The notes: generated by a model not told the origin, from the letters alone. Positions 1-11,670 are shown, numbered from the stretch's first letter. The stretch: DNA of 64,000 nucleotides from Bombardia bombarda (GCA_030512295.1 JAULSR010000002.1:2356001-2420000); one strand, 5' to 3'. A program made the numbers and translations.

Positions 1-897
1 TCTCTCTTGGCCAAGGGGTTAGGCCACACCAAAGACGCTGAGAAGTATCACAACCGCGGTGGCAACTGGTACAACTATTGGAATGCTGAGCAGCGTGACC
101 TTTTCCGCGACGATGCTGGCGAGGTAATGCAAAGCGGCTTCAAGGGCTTCATGCAGCCACGCCTGCTGAACGGGACATTCCACTATCAAAACACACGAAC
201 CTGCAGCCCGATCCAGGGCCAGCACAGCTGCTACTACGACACAGCGCTTGACACATATGAGGGCAGCCCCTGGCTCTACAGCTTCTTTGTCCCGCAGGAC
301 ATGGCGGCCCTCGTCGACCTCATGGGCGGCCGCGACCCCTTCGTCGAGCGCCTGACATTCTTCCACACGAGTGGCATCGCCTATATGGGCAATGAGCAGG
401 CCTTCCTGCCCACCTTCCAGTTCCACTACGCCGGCCGGCCCGGCCTGAGCAGCTACTGGGCCCATCAGTACATCCCGTCGCAGTTTAATGCCACGGTGAA
501 CGGCATCCCGGGGAACGACGACTGTGCCATGGGCGCCTTCAGCGCCTTTGCACTGATGGGATTCTTCCCCGTCGCTGGGCAGGATGTCTATCTGTTGACG
601 CCGCCGTTTTTTTCACAGGTCAAGATCCGCGCGAAGGAGAGACAGGGTCAGTGGGCAGTTATCCGTGTGAAGAATTTTGATCCGGATTATAAGGCGATTT
701 ATGTGCAGAGCGCGACGCTGAATGGGAAGCCGTATTCGAGAAATTGGATCACGCACGAGTTCTTTTTGAAGGGGGGCGTGTTGGAGTTTACGCTGGGGGT
801 AGAGGAGAGTAGCTGGGGGACGAGGAACGAGGACTTGCCGCCGAGCTATTCGGTTGCTAGGGAAAGGGGGAAAGGGGCAGGGAGGATAGGGGGTTGA
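1..897 (+). CDS. GH92 alpha-mannosidase, C-terminal part (5' end outside window)
   Basis: This is the 3' end of a larger gene: the frame is already open at base 1 and closes with TGA at 895-897. The roughly 298 visible residues match the C-terminal half of glycoside hydrolase family 92, Ca2+-dependent exo-alpha-mannosidases that trim mannose from N-glycans or mannoproteins and are usually secreted in fungi. Supporting motifs are GNDDCAMGAF (about residue 170 of the visible part, the family's GNDD-x-MSAW-type active-site stretch), YEGSPWLYSFFVPQD and YMGNEQAF. The last 20 or so residues are Arg/Gly-rich and unlike the domain, so they are a disordered tail. No intron is visible in this part. 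The signal peptide and N-terminal domain cannot be assessed. The family call is firm; linkage specificity is not readable. Confidence 0.86.
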   Translation, partial: SLLAKGLGHTKDAEKYHNRGGNWYNYWNAEQRDLFRDDAGEVMQSGFKGFMQPRLLNGTFHYQNTRTCSPIQGQHSCYYDTALDTYEGSPWLYSFFVPQDMAALVDLMGGRDPFVERLTFFHTSGIAYMGNEQAFLPTFQFHYAGRPGLSSYWAHQYIPSQFNATVNGIPGNDDCAMGAFSAFALMGFFPVAGQDVYLLTPPFFSQVKIRAKERQGQWAVIRVKNFDPDYKAIYVQSATLNGKPYSRNWITHEFFLKGGVLEFTLGVEESSWGTRNEDLPPSYSVARERGKGAGRIGG

Positions 898-2095
898 GTG
901 TATTGTTTCAGTTGCATACAATTTTTTTAGTGGTTACTGTTATACGTTTTGCTTCCTAATTTCAACACGACCAGATCCTGTTACAGTCACTTCAAGACGT
1001 ATCAAAATATTGTAGATCAACTTTTGACGACAATCAGTTTATCCCTTTTCCCGAAGGTAGCGGGAGAGGACCCGACGGATACCAGGGAAATACCTACGTA
1101 GCATCGTCATGTGCTAGGTTTAGTGCATGTTGCAGCCTTCACCGGGCGTGCGGGCGGCCCCCAGGCGTGCCACGGTGCTTGCCAGGGCAGCTTGGGGTGC
1201 TGCAATGCTGCCGAGCGAGGTGGAGACCAATTGGAAACCCAGCCAATAGGCGGAAGCGTAATCATGAGGGAACATGGCTGCGTCACCGCCTTTGGCTCCA
1301 TTGTGCAAGTGCGAGCGAGCAAGCACATTCCCATTCCCGTAGGCGATCAAAGGAAGGCCGGACCCGGCTCTTGAATAATCCCAAACCTAGAAAGCCAGAC
1401 TCTAGACTTCTTATCGAGCCGGTAAACCTTCGATTGACCCAAATAAAGACGAATCCGCAGTGCGCCGTCTGTTCAATTCTGGTCGACACACTCGCACGCG
1501 ACGACGACATCTTTGATGACTGACTGCACTGCAGCAGCAAGGATCGTCAATTATTAGTTCCTGTCACACAGGCACACACAGTGCAGACTGGCTCACTCCA
1601 AGGCTTCTTTTTGTCATAAAATCACTGGTCTTAAACCTGCCTTTCCACTACGCCTGCGCCTACGCCGTCCGCACCCCCCGCACTGCCGCACTACCGCTCC
1701 GGCGCATCATCCCCGCGACCGACGAGCCTGGCCAGAAGAAGCAGCTTGCAAGACATTGGCTTCATCTGCCGTTTGGTTGCCGCCCTGCCGCTCTGTGCTG
1801 TGCCGCGGCGCTGTAAGCCCGCCCACCGAAGGCCTGAAGGAGCGAGTAACTATAGCGGGCGGCGAAGCCCCAAAGCGGCCAGGTTCCAGGTTCCAGGTTC
1901 CAGGTTCCAGGTCCTGGCTGAGAAGCAGATCCCAAGAGGTCCGCTCTTAACCACAGCTTGGTACGCCCACGCCTGGAGGTAGGTCGACGGACCAACCCAG
2001 TGCCAATCAGTGACACCACCACCGCCATACGTCGGGCGACAACACATTAGGGAGAAACAAGGCTTGGATTGGACCAAGCCCGGGCGTGACTGGCG
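898..2095. other. Intergenic: GH92 3' side and leader of the TCO89-like gene
   Basis: No convincing gene. Short open frames between 1107 and 1540 occur in several frames at once, with no domain or coding-type codon bias. The second half is the presumed promoter and leader of the gene starting at 2096 and holds a heptamer tandem repeat (listed separately). Confidence 0.6.
1879..1914. repeat. Heptamer tandem repeat AGGTTCC
   Basis: Four perfect copies of AGGTTCC at 1881-1908 are followed by a degenerate fifth copy (AGGTCCTGG). The array lies about 180 bp upstream of the TCO89-like start codon. Confidence 0.95.
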
Positions 2096-4117
2096 ATGGC
2101 GAGAGACAACGATGCAGCCGGCACCAGCCAATCAAAACGGCCGGCCCTGAACCACTTCGACAGCAGCTCCTCTCAGATCACCATCCAGGCAGCGCAACAG
2201 CACCGCACAAAGTCGTCCAAGCACCTTGTTGGTGGCGGTTCGCGTCTCCATGCCCGAGTCCCCTCGTCCAAAGGGTTACACAAACATCATGCCTCAACCT
2301 CCTCGGCCAAATTGAACCGCAGACAAGGGTCGCCTTCTCCCGATCGAGGAACAGGACCGCCCCTTGCTACCACCCACCGCCGCGCAACCTCTACAGACCT
2401 CAAACTTGCCTCACCCACCCAGCTGAAGGACAGCACGTCCCAAACAAGCCTCAAGCGCAACCGTTCGCATGTCGACGTCGCCAAGAAGAACAAGTCGTCG
2501 ACCAATCTGAAGCGCTCCTCGTCCAATCCCGCCGTCCATAAGCTCAAATCCCCCGCTGCTTCCACCAAGGTCCACTTCAACCTCGGCGACGACGGCCAGG
2601 ACGACACCCCCGACGACGAGTGGGTTGATGCCAGCACCTCGGCCTCGCCCCTCCTCTCGCGCCGCGGATCCGCGGTAGCCGGCGGCCAGGCCACGACGCC
2701 CTCGACGCTGAACAAGAACGACTCGCAAGCATCGTCGCCCGCATTATCATCATCATCACACTCCCCTCCTCACCAAGCAAACGAGGACGGCGGATCACAC
2801 AGCATCTCCCGCAGCCTCAGCAGCAGCCGGGACGTGACCGACCACAATCAGTACCTCACATCGCGAATCCTACAGCGCATCCCGTCGCATGGTGCCGCGC
2901 CCAAAATGTCTACGGAAAACGTCTCGGTCCGGCCCCCGTCGACGCGGCAGCACTCGCCCGACTCGGCCGACAGCCGCAATGCCTCGTCGACGCTCTCGGG
3001 GGGCGGCACGCCGCGCTTGATGAACCTGGCCCGCCCCGGCAGCAGCGGCAAGGAGGAGCTGACGTCGCGGTTCGTCGGCACAAACAGCCAGGAGGACGGG
3101 TCCGGCATACCGGGATACTCTCTACTGGGCGCTGCCGTGCAGGGCGGTCTTTCGCGTGTTACAAAGGGGGGTAGAAGGGCTGAAGGCGGAGGAGTCCTTC
3201 GGCCGCGCTCGCTGGGCGACCTGGAACATGCGAAGCGGGAGAAGGATCGCTACGATGCAGTAGCAGCAGCAACACGAGGTCGTCGGCATGGCAGCTTACT
3301 CGATGATTCGAGCCTGACGGATGAGGAAGATGTAAATACCAGCGGGGTTCGCCCCGGCGTGCGTGGAAGACGCCGGGGTGGTGGTGGTGGTGGTACATAC
3401 GGGGCAGCGACGGCTAGAGACATGAACCGGACACAGCAGAAACTCAACTTACAGCGGGCGAGCTCCAGTCTCGAGTCGGCGCACCCCCACCCGGGGATCG
3501 GCATCGGGCTGGCGGCGGTGGCTGCCGCCGCAGGACCGTTAGTCGGCGGCTCCAACTACGACTCGTCGCACGATCCGAGACTGGGCAAGCTCCTCGAGCG
3601 CACAGGCATAGAGTACCTCGTTGTGCGTCGCTACCAGAACCCTGTGGGCCGGTCGCTCAGCCGACTGATGCAGCTGCCGGGCGTGGACAAGCACCGCCAG
3701 GTGCCGCAGCCGCTCCCTAGCAGGCCGGGGACGGCTCATTCCAGGACAGACTCTGATCTGGGTGGGGAGCGACCTCCCACTAGCAGCACCCGGAGCCTCC
3801 ATCGCGAGAGCCGCGAACCGACGACGGCGGCGGTGGCCGTGCCGACGCTGATGAATGCAGCGGCGGCGAGACGGCCGCCGACGCCGAGGAGGGCGTATTC
3901 GTCGATTGCGGTGGATGATGGGGCGGGTTCTGGGCTTGAGCATGATGTGGTGGCGGACATGGCGAGGATGAATTCGCAGAGGCTGAGCGGGACGAGCTTG
4001 GTAGATGGCGGCGATGTTAGTGGTAGCAGCCAGGGGGAGGAAGACGTAGAGATGACGATAGCGCTGCTGCGCAACCTGTGGGATAAGAACATGGATCTGA
4101 GTGCGAGCCAGGAATAG
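2096..4117 (+). CDS. TCO89-like TORC1 subunit (673 aa, disordered)
   Basis: An uninterrupted 673-residue protein rich in Ser, Pro, Gly and Arg and mostly disordered. The N-terminal signature (SRLHARVPSSKGLHKHH, then a VHFNLGDD segment followed by DDEWVDAS and SASPLLSRRGS, then LTSRILQRIPSHGAAPKMS) matches, as I recall it, the TCO89 family of fungal TORC1 subunits. These sit on the vacuolar membrane and take part in rapamycin-sensitive TOR signalling. A better-folded patch near residues 495-540 (RLGKLLERTGIEYLVVRRY) and an amphipathic C-terminus (MTIALLRNLWDKNMDLSASQE) flank long low-complexity linkers. The start ATG has an acceptable context and nothing upstream extends it. The frame stays open for 58 codons after the TAG stop (see findings). 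There is no catalytic domain, and the TOR role rests on family resemblance only. Confidence 0.72.
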   Translation: MARDNDAAGTSQSKRPALNHFDSSSSQITIQAAQQHRTKSSKHLVGGGSRLHARVPSSKGLHKHHASTSSAKLNRRQGSPSPDRGTGPPLATTHRRATSTDLKLASPTQLKDSTSQTSLKRNRSHVDVAKKNKSSTNLKRSSSNPAVHKLKSPAASTKVHFNLGDDGQDDTPDDEWVDASTSASPLLSRRGSAVAGGQATTPSTLNKNDSQASSPALSSSSHSPPHQANEDGGSHSISRSLSSSRDVTDHNQYLTSRILQRIPSHGAAPKMSTENVSVRPPSTRQHSPDSADSRNASSTLSGGGTPRLMNLARPGSSGKEELTSRFVGTNSQEDGSGIPGYSLLGAAVQGGLSRVTKGGRRAEGGGVLRPRSLGDLEHAKREKDRYDAVAAATRGRRHGSLLDDSSLTDEEDVNTSGVRPGVRGRRRGGGGGGTYGAATARDMNRTQQKLNLQRASSSLESAHPHPGIGIGLAAVAAAAGPLVGGSNYDSSHDPRLGKLLERTGIEYLVVRRYQNPVGRSLSRLMQLPGVDKHRQVPQPLPSRPGTAHSRTDSDLGGERPPTSSTRSLHRESREPTTAAVAVPTLMNAAAARRPPTPRRAYSSIAVDDGAGSGLEHDVVADMARMNSQRLSGTSLVDGGDVSGSSQGEEDVEMTIALLRNLWDKNMDLSASQE

Positions 4118-4608
4118 GAGACCGGGCGGGTGGTGCAGAAGACAGAGATGTTATCCGAGGTTGGTGTTTGCGGTGGTGTTGGTGGGGTTGGTGGGGTTGA
4201 GGTGGATGGTGATGGTTGTGGTGGTGAGGATGATTCGTCTGATGATGGGGCGCCGCCGAGGTCGCTGATTTGTGACTTGTCGGGTGAGCGGTAGGGAGAG
4301 GTTGGGTGTGGCTAATAGGGGGAGGGTTGTTGTTGTTTTGTTCTGATGACGGCCGCTTGCACAGGAAATCCGGTCCTATCTAGCGATGGTTTATTTTTCA
4401 TAATCTTTTCATAGCCCATGATTTTGGCGTTCTTGGCGGACGGGCTGTAGGGGATGGAATGGGATGGGGTGGGGTGGGCGGACAGACAGACAGACAGATG
4501 AGATGAGCTGAGAAGAGGTTTTGCTTGCTTCTGACTGCACGGATGGGAAAGTCGGGGAGTAGTTATCTTGCTTCTTTTCTTCCCGTTAGGTTGTTTCTAG
4601 CTGTTTGT

Positions 4609-4642
<34 letters not shown>

Positions 4643-5583
4643 CTCGGCTGCTTGATTGGCATACATACATATGGATTTTCTAATGTCGGGCGGGGCTTGC
4701 ACACACAGAGGGACTATACATGGGATGGATGGAGAGAGAAATGTGTGAGAGGGAAGAGAAAAGGAAAAGAGAAAAAGACAAAATAATGGAAAATATTGTT
4801 CAAAATACTGCTTTTTACTTGCTAATGAGGTAACGTGCTTGTGTGTGGGCTGGGGGGTGGTATAGACTGGTATTAATACACATATGTGCTCTTACTCGAC
4901 GAGTGAGCGAGTGAGGTTTTGGGGATTGTATTTGGATTTGTGTTTATTGACATTATAAGCTAGATGATTAAAGTTGTTGTGCAATGCATGCCTTGAATGG
5001 CTTACAATATCTTGTGGATGAAAATGTTGGGCTATAATGCGAGAAACAGAGACGAGTGGGATAATGGCAAAAGAATACTGTGCAGGACGCTGTGTCAGTG
5101 GAAAGTTGGTAGCGAATGAAACTGTCTGAAATTGTCTTTTGAGACATGTCAACAGGTCGATCACGAATTAGCCATAATTATACGAAATCAAGCTTGGATG
5201 ATGATTCGTCTCGGTGAATCGATCAAGTGTTCACCGACAGCTTTCACGACGGATACCGGTGGAGACGTAATGGGGCATGTGTACCCGCCGGGACGGAAAC
5301 GAGCGTGGGAGGTGGGGGAAAAAGAGAGTTGGCGGCGGTCCGTGCGTCGGCCAACTTGTTCGCCGCCAACGCGCTAAGCTAGACCACTAAATGCGCCCGC
5401 CCAGGTTCCATTTATCAATGGGCCAAACCCCACCCGCCGACCGACCGCTTTTCGAACCAAGGAAGATGGGCTGTTACTGACCTGCCTGCCTGCGCAATTA
5501 CAACAGATCTATCTCTATCTGACAAGAGAAATAAATACGCTGCTATCACACGTGGCTTTTGATTGCAATTTCTGTCAAGCAAG
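4118..5583. other. Intergenic: 3' UTR of TCO89-like gene and SPF30 promoter
   Basis: Starts with a 58-codon in-frame extension of the previous gene, then AT/GT-rich low-complexity DNA that includes a (TTG)n array. Two short frames between 4892 and 5377 lack any family feature. The last 200 bp are the SPF30 promoter and leader. Confidence 0.6.
4609..4642. repeat. (TTG)n microsatellite
   Basis: About eleven uninterrupted TTG/GTT units in the 3' flank of the TCO89-like gene, preceded by an imperfect TGTTTG run. Confidence 0.95.
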
Positions 5584-6823
5584 ATGAGCGCACAACTGGA
5601 AGCTGAGCGCAAGGACTTTGAGAGCCAGGTATGTTTTGTGTGTGTTATGTATGGAATGAATGGATGCGACTTTCTCGCTCCTACGAAAACGAACATGTTA
5701 GCTAACCAGCGACAAACCCGCCGAACCCAACAACAGCTCGAACTCGTCGTCGCCTCCCTCCGAGACGATCCAGACAATGCCGAGCTCGTCGGCCTCAAAC
5801 ACGAGCTGGATCAAATGATCCAGCTCATCGACGACTCCCTCGCCGACCTCAAGCCCAGCAGGAACGAAGCATCAGCAGCAGCCCCCGCCGCTGCTGCCCC
5901 AACCAAGAAGAACGCATCCCCTCCATCACCATCATCCGCCGCAGACCAGAAATGGTCGCGCGAGAACCACCCGGCCTTTAAGAAAGCGGCGTCGCCCGCC
6001 GCCCCAGCGACAGCAGTGGAAGACAAGGAGCCAGAAGTCATCATCTCGTACCAGGTCAACGACACGGTGCTGGCCAAGTGGCTGTCGGGCGACAAGGGCT
6101 TCTACCCGGCGCGCATCACGTCGGTGACGGGCTCGTCGACGGCGCCCATCTACACGGTCAGGTTCAAGAGCTATGATACCGTCGAGACGCTGCGGGCCAA
6201 GGATATTCGGCCGGTGGTGCAGCAGCAGCAGCAGCAGCCGGCACAGCAGAATTCGAGCGCCGGCGGCGGCGTTGTTGGTGGTGGTGGTGGTGGTGGTGGT
6301 GGTGGTGGTGGTGGTGCGGCGCAGAAGCGCAAGGCGGACGGGACGCCTGCGGGTGCGTCACCGGCGTATGGCAGCAGCGGCTCATCAGCGGCGGCGGCAG
6401 GGCCTTCGTCGTTGAATAGTGGGATTGTGCTCAGCGCGGCGGCGGATCTGTACCCGCAGCCGGCCAAGGCGGAAGGAGAAGGGGCCGAGGAGAAGGTGAA
6501 GCCAAAGTTCAAGAAGATCAAGGCGAACAAGGAGCTGGAGGCGGGCAAGAGCAAGTGGCAGGAGTTTAATCAGAAGGGGAAGTTTGGCAAGGGGGCGAAG
6601 AAGGATAGCATGTTCCGGACTCCGGAGGGGGTTCGGGGGCGAGGTATGTTTTCTTGTCTTTTTTTTTATTTTTTTATTTTTATTTTTAATTTTTTTTATG
6701 ATGAAAGGGCGTTTGCTAACTTGCAACAACTTTATAGTGGGCTTCACCGGCTCGGGACAGGCCATGCGCAAGGATCCAACGAGAAGCCGCCATGTCTACC
6801 AGCCCAACGAAGATGTGGACTAA
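5584..6823 (+). CDS. spf30: Spf30/SMNDC1-type Tudor splicing factor (345 aa)
   Basis: Three exons, 5584-5628, 5737-6643 and 6738-6823. Both introns are GTATGT...AG, and the joined frame gives 345 residues. The protein starts with a short helical region (QLELVVASLRDDPDNAEL), has an Ala/Pro-rich linker, a Tudor domain near residues 117-174 (VNDTVLAKWLSGDKGFYPARI, then YTVRFKSYDTVETL), a polyQ/polyG linker, and the hallmark C-terminus KKDSMFRTPEGV-RGRVGFTGSG. That order is typical of SPF30/SMNDC1, a nuclear factor that binds dimethylarginine through its Tudor domain and helps tri-snRNP join the pre-spliceosome. The first intron is a multiple of three with no stop, so the frame also reads through it, but the splice restores the conserved N-terminal helix. 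The polyglycine run is 13 identical GGT codons, a likely site of length variation. Confidence 0.9.
6220..6315 (+). repeat. Coding CAG and GGT microsatellites in SPF30
   Basis: Six CAG codons (6220-6237) and thirteen consecutive GGT codons (6277-6315) encode polyGln and polyGly in the linker after the Tudor domain. The reverse strand of the GGT run makes spurious poly-His and poly-Pro frames. Confidence 0.95.
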
Positions 6824-8650
6824 GTGATGCGCTGACGTTTGGTTTTTCTCTCTTTTCAGACAAAAAAAGAACAAGGCAAGACGACGCGAAACGAGAGAGG
6901 TTTGTGTCGTCGTCGTCACATCGGCAACAGCAACAATCACGCCACAACGAAGAAAACGACCATTATCGTCGGTTGTATTGGTTTGGCGAACCGCGGCAAG
7001 CAGTGGGCAAAAGTATTTCGCGTTCGATCAATAGCCTGGCTGGTCGGTTCAGTCGGTCTTACCAGCCAGTCAGTCAGTCACTAAGATCAGCTCATGAATC
7101 ATCGGGGGACAGGGGCACGCACGGCGTTCTTGGGCAAGGGGATATCCCGAGTTTGGTTTTCTTTTTCATACGCGCACACACGCACGCACGCATTACACAC
7201 ATGATTTTTCCCTCTTCTTTCCCCCTTTTTTTTTTGTCTCCTTTCCCTCTTTCTCCCAAGCATTCGCCCCTTTTTTCTTCCACATCAAAGAACAGAAAAG
7301 AAGCAATGGTCGCTAACGTGGTCTTGAACCGGGCCGGAGGAGAGATGCGATAAGACGCCAAAAGAGATAGAGGTCGGACTTAGGAAAAAAAAGAAAGAGG
7401 CAGGACCTGGTTAAGAAGAGCGGAAGGTGGATGGACGATGTGAAGTCAACATCGGTCCGCCTGTCGGTCCATCACTCCGTCCGTCCTATGTAGGTAACAT
7501 TAGCAGCACATATATCCATATCATACCCAACAATAACTGCAGATTTTTGACTTTTTATTTTGTACTGAAAGCTGTGGTGATGGAATGTGGTTCTAGTCAG
7601 GCTGTCTGTGTAAGTGGGTATGTAGACAGGCTTCGTAGGCAAGTATATCCAGTGAGTGATGTGAGTTACGAGTCCATGATGATAAAGAGTGTTCTCCCTT
7701 TTTCTTCATACTCTTCATATGTGTTTCCAGATATACACAGTCTACGTTCCCCCTTGATACTTGTTCCATTTCTCAACCGTCTGGTCCTATATTTACAATA
7801 AGAGCCGAGTTGGACGTGAGTGGATTCCACGTGTGCTGGGTTTATGGTAAAGTTATGTACACTGGGGGGGGACCTCGTCTAATAACAGATCTGCTGGCGC
7901 GGGTACAATGACCAACTGTTCTTCAGTGGTGAAACTGCCCGGATTTATTGCCAGACATATTAGGTGCCCCGTAAGAAACGGGTGTCAACCGATTTATTTC
8001 TGCGTTGATCTCTTTTTAAAACTTCTTTCAGTCTTTTCAACAACCAGTTCAGCATGTGATTGATATCTCGACACTACTGTGTTGTCCTATATAAAGGGCC
8101 GTATATGTCACCTCTTGTTGCAGGGTCTTCGTAGTACGCGAGTCTCACATGGTGGGTCAGATGGCCCCAACTTTGGATGTAACCTTGGGGCCTATGGTGG
8201 ACTGGTGGCTCGTTTCAATCCATGGAAGGTTCCGGAGGGCAGGGCATATCTCGGGCACACCCATCTCGCGTTTTTATAAAAGGGACGGGAGGAAGAGAGG
8301 GAGGGAGGCAGACAGGACGTGCGCCGACAAGTCATGTCGAGGCGTGGTAGCACGTGGCATAGTAAGGACTTTGTCATTGGGGATCGGATTTGACGCGGGT
8401 ATTCCACAGTGATCATGATAATAAGCTGGGAGGTTGCTGTGCTGAACTGGGTACACTACTGCAGTGTATTGGAACTCTCCAGCGTCCTGGGATTTTATGG
8501 TCAGTCACACTGATATGCATGAAGAGATGTAGAACTGCATATGTGGGTATATGAAATGTGGTTCAAGGCCATCGTGCGAATTGTACTGGCCTCGATGGTC
8601 TGTAGAAACGTGGGTTGCATCAAAGCGAAATGCTAAGAAACGACAAACCA

Positions 8651-8665
8651 CCCCCCCCCCCCCCC
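8651..8665. repeat. Poly(C) run, C15
   Basis: Fifteen consecutive C after a short CCA. An isolated homopolymer in intergenic DNA. Confidence 0.95.
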
Positions 8666-9726
8666 ACAAACTCGAACGGGGCAGCGACAAGGGTTGTCAA
8701 GCTAAGGTGCCTACACCCCAGTCGAGTTCGGACATGGCCGACCAACTGTCGGTCAACCTCTGTGGACTGCAATGCAGTGTAAATCCCTTAAATCCTCAAA
8801 GAAAAGATAACAGATGCATCCTCCACACGGTGCACGTGAGGTAGAGAAAATGGAATTAAACCAAGATCGCGAGAACGGCCAAAGCTCTACCAGTAGTAGG
8901 GCTAGCTGGGCATGTACACTATTCTAGTGTACTGTATAAGCTCCCTTGGCTGCTTGGCTACCGGGCGCCCCAAAGCTTGTCCCTGTTCCCCGTTAGCGCA
9001 CCAGGCCGAGGAGTGAGGGCCCACATTAACCTTATTCATCACAACGTCACCCGCTTTGGCCGCCTGCTGCCCCCAGAAGCGACTTCTCCGTTGCGCGCGC
9101 GGGGGACAGGGACACGACAGGGAGATAGACTTTGCTCTTATCTAAGGTAGCAATTGGTATTATCTCCCTCGTCAAAGATACAACACCCAATCCAAAGGTC
9201 CAAAGCAGAGACATGTTGAAACCCTCTGAAGCAAAAGTATAGACTAGAATATGACATCTTTGTCAATGCTTGTCGATCTGGGACGAAAAGAACTCGCTCC
9301 CCCAGGATCGGGAGTTTTTGTCCTGCCCGGGGGGCGACCGACTGACCGACTGGCCGACTGACCGACTGACCAGACTGCACAGCGAGCGAAGAAAACTTGC
9401 CGAAGCGATGCGACTTATACAAAATAGGCATGTACAGAAGGAAACCCTGGCAAGGAATTGCCTTTTTTCTTTTTGCTCTTCCTTCCCACCCTTCTCGTTT
9501 CTCGACCGTCGTTCCTTCCCTGCGCTACGTGCAGCACCCCTCCTTTCTCCTCGTCCAATATTTTCTGCTGGAATTATCTTAGTAAATACGACCTTGATGC
9601 AGTACACTACCTACATAATCTGATCTACTACTACCTTGCACTGCTTAGCTACCTAGACTATATGAAGCTCCCCCCCCCCGCTCTCCTCCATCCTGTTTAT
9701 CCTGTCTCTTCGGTTCCTGAAGCTTG

Positions 9727-9752
9727 TGACTGACTGACTGACTGACTGACTG
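9727..9752. repeat. (TGAC)6 tetranucleotide array
   Basis: Six perfect TGAC units about 130 bp upstream of the permease start. The same tetranucleotide is repeated six times again at 58392-58417, upstream of the Sir2 gene. Confidence 0.95.
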
Positions 9753-9881
9753 GCTTTGGTGGTGTCGTCTGGTCGTCGTCGTCGCTACTTGCCATCCTAC
9801 TGTCTCTCTGTGACATACCCACCCACCTCCTCATATAATACATGACATCCTCACCTAGGTAGTATCGACAGCATTGGTCCA

Positions 9882-11670
9882 ATGTTATTCGGTCGCAAGA
9901 AAGACCCCGAGGGGGACGTCGACCATGTCGCAGACGTCCACAATGGCGCTGCTGCTCCTCCCCCGCTAGCGACCCCAGGGCGCTCGTTCTGGTCCGCCAT
10001 CGTGCCCGTCATCGCCTGCGGCGCCGGCCTGTTCTCGGACGGCTACATCAACAACGTGATCGGGTCCGTCGTCACCATCCTGGCCCTGGAGTACGACGAC
10101 GTGTGGGCGACCTCGACAGCCAAGAAGTACGTTGGCGCCATCGCCTTCGCCGGCACCGTTGTCGGCCAGCTCTTCTTTGGCTACCTGTCGGACCACTGGT
10201 CGCGCACCAACTCGCTGCTCGTGTCGACCGTCATCCTCATCATCTTTACTGCGCTCGCGGCGGGGTCGTACTACAAGGGCGATACTGTTGGCATGTTTAA
10301 TATACTCACCGCGTGGCGGTTTTTTGTAAGTTGGGCTGGCTTGGATTGAGTCGACATGGGGGCTGCTGGTTTTGAGAAATTGTGTATAAGGGATGAGCGC
10401 GGTATGCTGACGGGATGACGTACGAAACAGGTTGGCATTGGCATTGGAGGTGAATATCCCGCCGGCTCAGTCGGCGCGGCCGAGTCCACGGGTGAGCTCA
10501 AGTCGGGCAGTCGCAACATGTGGTTCATCATGTTCACCAACACCATGATCGACTGGGTGAGTTTTGTTCCAGCGTTGTTCAGTCTCAAACGTGGCTGACT
10601 GACTGAAACAGGGCTTCGTCATTGGCGCATTTGTCCCCTATGTCGTGGCCGCCGCCTGCCACAACGGCTACCTCAGCACCATCTGGCGCACCAGCCTGGG
10701 AATCGGCGTCGTCTTCCCCCTCGTCCTGCTGGTCATGCGCGCCTTCCTCAAGGAGCCAGAGGAGTTCCAGCGCAACTCGATGAAGTACTCCAAGACGCCT
10801 TACATGCTGGTCCTGCGCTTCTACGGCTTCCGTCTGTTTGTCGTCAGCTTGATTTGGTTCATCTATGATGTGAGCTTTTGCCCCCACTCCTCCCCTTTTT
10901 ATCTCGCCATACACAAAAGACACAAGAAAAGAACAAGACATATTAACAACAATCAAAACACCCAGTTCTCAGCCTACTCCTTCGGCATCTACTCCTCCAC
11001 CATCCTCGCCAACATCTACGACAAGTCCGCGCCCCTAACCACCATCTTCGGCTGGAACACCGTCCTCAACCTCTTCTACATCCCCGGCACCATGCTCGGC
11101 GCGCCCCTATCCGACCTCATCGGCCCGCGCTACGCCCTCGCCCTCGGCGTCACCCTGCAGGCCGTCGTCGGCTTCATCATGGCGGGGCTGTACCCGCGCC
11201 TCGCGCAGCCCAGCATGGTCGGCGCCTTCACCGTCGTCTACGGCATCTTCCTCACCCTCGGCGAGCTCGGCCCCGGCAACAACATCGGCCTCATCGCCGC
11301 CAAGACGTGCGCCACCGGCGTCCGCGGCCAGTACTACGGCATCGCCGCCGCCGTCGGCAAGATCGGCGCCTTCGTCGGCACCTACGTCTTCCCCTACATC
11401 ATCGCCGCTGGCGGCGACTCGGAGGAGAAGTCGGCGCAGTACCCCTTTTATGTGTCGAGCAGCCTGTGTATTCTGAGCGCGGTGTTGGTGGTTTTCCTGC
11501 TGCCGCATATCGGGCAGGACACGATCGAGTACGAGGACGCGAGGTTTAGGGTCTTTTTGGAGGCGAATGGCTATGATACGAGGCAGCTGGGGCTGAAGAA
11601 GGGGGAGAGCTTGGAGGGGGTCGAGTCGGCGGGGGAGAAGGTGGGTGAGGTGGACAAGAAGTCGGGGTGA
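9882..11670 (+). CDS. MFS permease, Git1-like glycerophosphodiester/phosphate type (510 aa)
   Basis: Four exons, 9882-10325, 10431-10556, 10612-10869 and 10966-11670, separated by GT-AG introns of 105, 55 and 96 nt; all junctions are phase 0. The 510-residue product has the twelve-helix pattern of the major facilitator superfamily. The first helix pair is joined by the signature loop GYLSDHWSRTNS, and helix 4-5 carries GIGIGGEYPAGSVGAAESTGE, the form seen in the phosphate/organophosphate:H+ symporter branch. Among yeast proteins it most resembles Git1, the plasma-membrane glycerophosphoinositol permease, because of the ESTGELKSG loop and the long loop after helix 6. A general inorganic-phosphate carrier of the Pho84 type is the main alternative. 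The C-terminal tail is hydrophilic and Gly/Glu/Lys-rich. Substrate is inferred from the family only. Confidence 0.8.

Larger units (their letters stand above)
6824..9881. other. 3.1 kb intergenic region
   Basis: No supported gene. The first 500 bp are open in the SPF30 frame but lie beyond its spliced stop and have no homology features. The remainder has short frames on both strands, a TATA-like CTATATAAAG near 8087-8096 with no coding frame worth calling behind it, a C15 run, and a (TGAC)6 array just before the permease gene. The final few hundred bases form the permease promoter and leader. Confidence 0.55.

Noticed and set aside
6824..7353. C-terminal continuation of the SPF30 frame
   Set aside because: It exists only if the second intron is ignored. 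Splicing at 6644-6737 changes phase, restores the conserved VGFTGSG end and stops at 6823.
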